From NCBI GenBank assembly GCA_910574455.1, contig CAJSYZ010000010.1, forward strand, positions 1,578,770-1,642,769: a stretch of DNA of 64,000 nt, in the 5' to 3' direction. The notes below the pieces were generated by a model. The model saw only the letters and a list, made by a program, of their open reading frames with translations, was not told where the DNA came from and ran no database searches. Shown here piece after piece: positions 59,342-64,000 of the stretch (position 1 is its first letter; the number at the start of each line of letters is the position of its first letter). Source of the DNA: Trichaptum fuscoviolaceum (Eukaryota > Basidiomycota > Agaricomycetes > Hymenochaetales > Trichaptaceae). The position numbers and the translations under genes were made by a program.

Positions 59342-60467
59342 CTATCTCACCCTTCGGGAATACCCTCTCTTTGAACGATTGGGTGGAACAATAGTTGGCG
59401 ACGCGCTGCCATCCGATGGTGCTACACTGTTTACCAGAGTAGCTGGGCTTGAGACTGTTAAGGGCATCTGAAACTTCGTTGACCGAACTAGTCGCGCGAG
59501 TCTCGGCAAGTTACTATATATGTCGTATGGTCCGTAATCTGATATAAGTACTCCGTGAGGCGCTCGCAGCCACAGCATTTCTATAAACTCACCTTTAATG
59601 GTGCCCACTGTGGCCACTTCCTGCTCGTTTACTCCTTTTTCCTGGTTGAATTCGTTGCTGAGATGCCGCCCGCGGCGCCTCCAGAACCACCGAGCGGCCA
59701 AGGTCAGAGTGCAGGCAAGTACGAAGCCGCTCACGACCCCAGCAATTATAGCCCCGACGTTGGTGTGGGGTTTAGCTGGTGATACGGGCAACGGTGATTT
59801 TCTACCTGAAGGGCGAAGCACGTGAAAGTAATCGAGTGTATAGTTTCTTCCTTGACTTGTGCTGGTCACAGTGATTGTGAGATTATGGGATCCCGTGGTG
59901 AGGTTGAGCGAAGCGAAGTATGGTGCGTTTCCGACAGGAAGAGTTCCGTTCGTAAAGTCGACTAGCGACCTTGAAACTGGCGGATCGCTGTCAAGGCTGT
60001 AGTCCGCAGAAACTGGCTCATCGCCAGGTGGTAAGAGACCAAATACAATTATCTGTATTCCTGTTATAGAGTAATGTGATCACATCTCTAAATGATGTTA
60101 AGAGCGATGAGCTCTAGGCTGGTGACTCACCGTTGAAATGTAGATTGAGGCTCGAATTTACTACCGCGGTGGAACGGAACGTATGGCCAGGCGCTGGCTT
60201 TCCTTGCTGCGGAACGAAGGTCAAGTCCCATCCGGCACTGTAGTCGACATGTGGGCTGTTATCGTTGATTGTATGTACATCGTATCCTGGTGGTATGTTT
60301 TCTTCGAGAGGCTGTGTAATAAATGGTAGCTTGTGCACAGTATGAACGTAAGAAACTGCGCAAGAATGTAGGGAGTAGGCAATACATACAGAATCGTCGC
60401 TATCGTCAGATTGTCTTCCGACAATACCACTACCAGAGAGAGTCATCCTAGCTTTGTTATGAAGCAT
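59342..60467 (-). CDS. Single-pass membrane protein, family copy 10
   Basis: Four exons (60390-60467, 60131-60311, 59593-60060, 59342-59538) give 307 residues; the second ATG (60446) is an alternative start. The N-terminus is short and Asp/Ser-rich (GRQSDDSDDS), with no signal peptide. Then come HVDYSAGWDLTFVPQQGKPA, PGHTFRSTAVVNSSLNLHF, IQIIVFGLLPPGDEPVSADY, SLDSDPPVSRSL and GRNYTLDYFHVLRPS. The helix AIIAGVVSGFVLACTLTLAA precedes RWFWRRRGR. After a 54-bp phase-1 intron the tail opens DYGPYDIYSNLP and ends GYSRRVR. The ectodomain is nearest to copy 1 (PAPGHTFxSTAVVNSxLNLxF). Confidence 0.78.
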
Positions 60468-61811
60468 GTCACTTTGAACGCAGGCAAAGCAGAGTAAAAA
60501 ACTGGCGAGGGGTATATGACTTACGAGTGTAGCTGTCCACAGTTTGCGTCTAGCGCAGGGGGGGGCGGGGGGAGAGTTGAGGGACTTAGACAGAAGAGCG
60601 TTTTTCTATCTGATAGGAAAACTCCGATCCCATCTGTAACATTCAGTCAATTGAGAACGAACAGCTTCTGCTACCCCTTTGAGTGGCTATCAGAGCATCA
60701 GAGATACCAAGTAGTTAGGAGCTCATTGTGAAGTTCAATCGAGGAAGGAGCTGAACCTAAAATGTCCTTCTAACTGGGCCCGGGTCTTCGTAGAGTGGAT
60801 CATTAAAATAGATAATTGATGTGCAACATGGATCAATAGAAGCTGTTGGATAATTGAACTACTTGAGTCTTTGAACCCAGGCCTACGGAATCATGTTCTT
60901 TGGTTTCATTGTGGCGTCAAATTCGGAGGTGATAGGGATTGTGAAGAAATAGCTGAATGTTGATGATGGCAGGAGTATGAGTTGCTAAGAACTTTGAGAC
61001 TTGGTTGAAAATTCGGCAGTCCCCGGTGCCAGTCTGCCAGTGGATCCGGACTCGCCGGAACCCCTGCTACCAGTGCCAAAAGCAGTCACTGGTGGCACGT
61101 GAGCGGATTCTCACACTGGCACTATAAAAAGCTCCTCTTCGGCTAAACTGTTCTCACGGTGTTTATTCCCCTCAGGCTCAGGGTCTCGCTCAGGTCCTTC
61201 AAATGCTTCCACTTCGAAGTTCCGCTATCGTCCCTTTTTTCGCTAAAGCCTGCGTGTCAATAATGATCCGGCCTCAACTTGACCAACAACTTTCGTTGTT
61301 GCATTCCGTGAATGATTATAACGTTAGCCAGTGGGTACGAAAGATAATAAGACAGTGACTCGGACGCTGGAGTCGCGAAGGATGTTTGTTGTGAGTCGAT
61401 CCCCTTTTCTTCATTGCGGCACTACAATGACCTGAGCTGCTCTAAAGACCTGTTATTGAGGTCCGCTTGCAAGTTGGACGTTTGAAAGGACTAACATGGA
61501 ATCAATCTTGAAATGCAATTTGAGACAAATCCTGAAATAATAAACCTGATGTTCAATACTTTACTGACGGTATCGGGGCCTTTGCCTTCGACTATCTTCG
61601 CTGAGATTCTATTACGACGTTGCATCTCAGATCTACCGAAAAATTTGGTCATTCATCGACACGTTTTGTGCGTGACAAATTATTGCGTTGCATTTGATTG
61701 GTTTACAGTCGATAACGCCTACCAGCCATAACGCCCTCTCCGTTTTCTCGTCTCAGACCTAGCTCTTGTTAAGACTCAGCGCGACGCTCTGCCTCATTAG
61801 CGCGGGTACTC
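60468..61811. other. Intergenic with G-run and CCAGTG-rich promoter-like region
   Basis: 1.3 kb. A G-rich run (60558-60575) lies about 90 bp upstream of copy 10. A cluster of CCAGTG/CACTGG motifs (61026-61122) abuts TATAAAA at 61123. The latter is probably the promoter of the next gene, with a long 5'UTR. Confidence 0.4.
61123..61129 (+). promoter_or_regulatory. TATA box downstream of CCAGTG/CACTGG cluster
   Basis: TATAAAA preceded within 100 bp by at least six CCAGTG/CACTGG hexamers. The nearest downstream plus-strand ATG of a gene is at 61812. Confidence 0.4.
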
Positions 61812-64000
61812 ATGTCTCACTTGCATCCATCACCTGGGACACCTCAGTGGCCTTCGATACGATCAGGCGTGATTCAAGGTCAAAGCGTCAGCATGCAGAA
61901 TTTCACCTATCAGCTTCCAACTTTCGCTAGGGACAACGGCTCGCAGGCTATGGCAGGCGCTTCAAGCTTACAACCCTCGCACCACATGTCGATTCACCGG
62001 CAAAGAAGTAGCACGAATGGACTACCGTTACCTTCCTCGGTATCCACAACTTCTCCAGTGTCTGCGACCACAGCAATGCCGGCGGCGCCAACATATGGAT
62101 GGGGCTCACGAGGAGGATCGGAACACTTTCATCCTCATACACAGAAACCCCAATCGCGCAGTAATCTTTCACTGGAGGAGCTCCTGAACGTGGTAACAGG
62201 AGCGTTTGACAATGTCGTGAAGGGGAGGTTGTCGGCGTTTGAGGTATGGATGAAGGACTGCGTCGAGAATCAAAGGCGCGCCAATGCATCGTTTGTCAAC
62301 GAGGTGAACACGAAGCTGGCGGAGGAGCAGTCGACCGTCTCAAAGAAACTGGATGACCATGCGCAGAACTATCGGCAGAAGCATGGGGAGTTGATGCAGA
62401 TTTTACAATTGAATCTCAGCGCCTGGCAAGAGACATTGGTGGACCAACTGAAAGCTGCTATGGTCATCGGCGATGAAGCTGTGAAGAAGCGGGAGCTAAA
62501 GACCAACGATAAGCTGGAACAAAGGTCGCTGGAGCAGCGCAACGCTATTGAAGTGATTGCGAAGGAGATTCAAATGAGCAAACTTGAAATGCAATCCCGC
62601 CTAGACTCACTTGACGCACGCATGAAGTCCATTGCGGACATTCTATGCTCAACTGCTTCCAGTCTTGCCTCCTCCAAGTCTACAACTTCCCGACCTGTAG
62701 CTATTGCACCACCCACCTCTGGCGGCACAGCGTCAATGGCCGTCACCACGACACCCACTACTCCATCTTCCGTTGTCGTTCGGACCTCCATCGTTCCTCC
62801 CGAGCTGCTCGCATCCTCTTTCACCTCATTTCAGACGAAGCTAAACGAGTGCATGTCACAGGCAGAGGCTATGATGGCCCGGCTCGCAGAGAAGACTGAC
62901 ATTACTCGTGAGGAGGCCCACGTAGGCATGAAAGAGCTCGCGAATATGGTTGACGTGTCCCATGATTTGCAGACTGAGCAAATGGCGCTTTTGCATAAGG
63001 AAATCTCTGCGTTAAAGGCCGCAGTCGGCGTCCATTCTCCTGCGACACCCACAGCAAAAGGGGAGTTGACAAGGAGCTCTGAGCTTCTAGTTTCGGAGAC
63101 GTCGGAAACATCCCCCTCTCCAGACATACCGAGCTTAGCTGAGCGTGTGCAAATACTCGAAGCAAAGCATCAAAAATTGATGCAGCATCTCAGTAACTCA
63201 TTTGGGCTCGGTAAGTCGTATGAAAGGTTTATTAACTGCGTCTTATCTTGCATCTTAGTCCAAACTTTACCCCTTACCGCATCATTACCCTCGGACGAGC
63301 CGGCAAGCGCGTTCCAAACACATAAAGGTACGATAAACTACAGTCTATCGGTACATTCGTGCGCATATGCGCATTCTGAATCACGTGTGCGACAATATCT
63401 GACTTTATTTCTTTATCAAGACGATGTTACGGCAAATGTGAACATAATGGGCTCAGAGGTAGCTCTGGACGAACCTATGGATCGTGATAGAGTCCGTCCG
63501 TTGACTGAATGTGCGTCATATCTCATCTGAACGATCATCCCTTCAATTCGTTTTACTCATTTTATATCCAATCTTCTTTTCTTTCCAACCATCCGTGCAG
63601 CTACCCACCTTGATAAGCAGGACTCCGTAAATCAGCATGCGGAAGAGCAGCGGACAGAAAGTCAAGTCATTACGGACACGAGGCAGGACAAGAGCTCACT
63701 AGTCGCAGCTACGCTAGCGCAGACGCAGGATAGTGGAGATTCGAGGCATCCTTTGTTAGCCGAGAAGCCTTCAAGTTGGGTATCACATGCATTTATCCCA
63801 TGGGTGCCAGCAATGTCTCGCAAAAACACGGTTATCCCGCCAGTGACACAGTCCAACCAGCAGGCACACCCTATGGCTGCAAAGCACGCACACAGTCTTG
63901 ATGAACCCTCGACCTCTAGTCCAGTTTCTCCTCAAGGAAATGCTCCTTCATTCCCGACTCGACCTTCGCAACAAATTCTACTTTCCCCGCTCGCTTCGCG
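61812..64000 (+). CDS. Ser/Thr/Pro-rich coiled-coil protein, 3'-partial
   Basis: Start MSHLHPSPGTPQWPSIRSGV. The first exon runs about 1.4 kb, followed by introns near 63210-63257, 63328-63421 and 63511-63600, and the reading frame leaves the window open. A disordered N-terminus (about 110 residues) leads to a long helical coiled-coil segment (LSLEELLNVVTGAFDNVVKG, LAEEQSTVSKKLDDHAQNYR, LEMQSRLDSLDARMKSIADI). A Ser/Thr/Ala linker follows, then a second helical stretch (SFTSFQTKLNECMSQAEAMM; LAERVQILEAKHQKLMQHLS). No enzyme motif is seen. Structural or scaffold proteins look like this, but I cannot name a family. Confidence 0.7.

Overview
The window looks like nuclear DNA of a filamentous basidiomycete, most likely an Agaricomycete. 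Genes are dense and on both strands, and almost every coding region has several GT-AG introns of about 45-100 bp. The set of housekeeping genes (NAPE-PLD/FMP30-like, coactosin, RRG9/neugrin, GYP8/TBC1D20, malic enzyme, SEC62, MGR3-like, MIX17/CHCHD2, RPB10, NMD3) is typical of fungi. No rRNA, tRNA or CRISPR array was recognised. All exon joins below were made by eye from splice signals and frame continuity.

Layout. 1-5 kb is a mobile-element zone: a proline-rich gene running in from the left edge, a 545-bp LTR (2256-2800), and a 1.78-kb hAT-like element (3178-4956) with an intact 8-bp target duplication that carries fragments of an F-box gene and an ING-type gene. 5.5-23 kb holds four plus-strand membrane-protein genes interleaved with NAPE-PLD, coactosin, RRG9 and a TBC RabGAP. 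23.7-32.6 kb is a block of single-copy genes: malic enzyme, subtilisin-like protease, SEC62, MGR3-like and MIX17. 34-53 kb holds five minus-strand membrane-protein genes with a 3.36-kb MULE-like element (36495-39856, 9-bp target duplication) between two of them. 53.8-64 kb holds RPB10, NMD3, a SAM-dependent methyltransferase, the last membrane-protein gene, and the start of a coiled-coil protein gene that runs off the right edge.

The outstanding feature is a dispersed tandem family of ten related single-pass membrane proteins (called copies 1-10 here) spread over 55 kb: copies 1-4 on the plus strand, copies 5-10 on the minus strand. Nine share one architecture: a low-complexity Gly/Asn/Ser/Asp-rich N-terminus of very different lengths, a sequon-rich beta-strand ectodomain (a YSxGWD...HST module followed by a GLLPPGNxxVSAxYSIDGG...GRNYTLDYF module), one transmembrane helix with a basic stop-transfer, and a cytosolic tail. 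In seven of the nine the tail exon opens on a PYxY-type motif right after a phase-1 intron. Copies 6, 7 and 8 also share promoter, 5'UTR-intron layout and tail, so they are the most recent duplicates. The function is unknown; a variable cell-surface or wall-sensing role is only inference.
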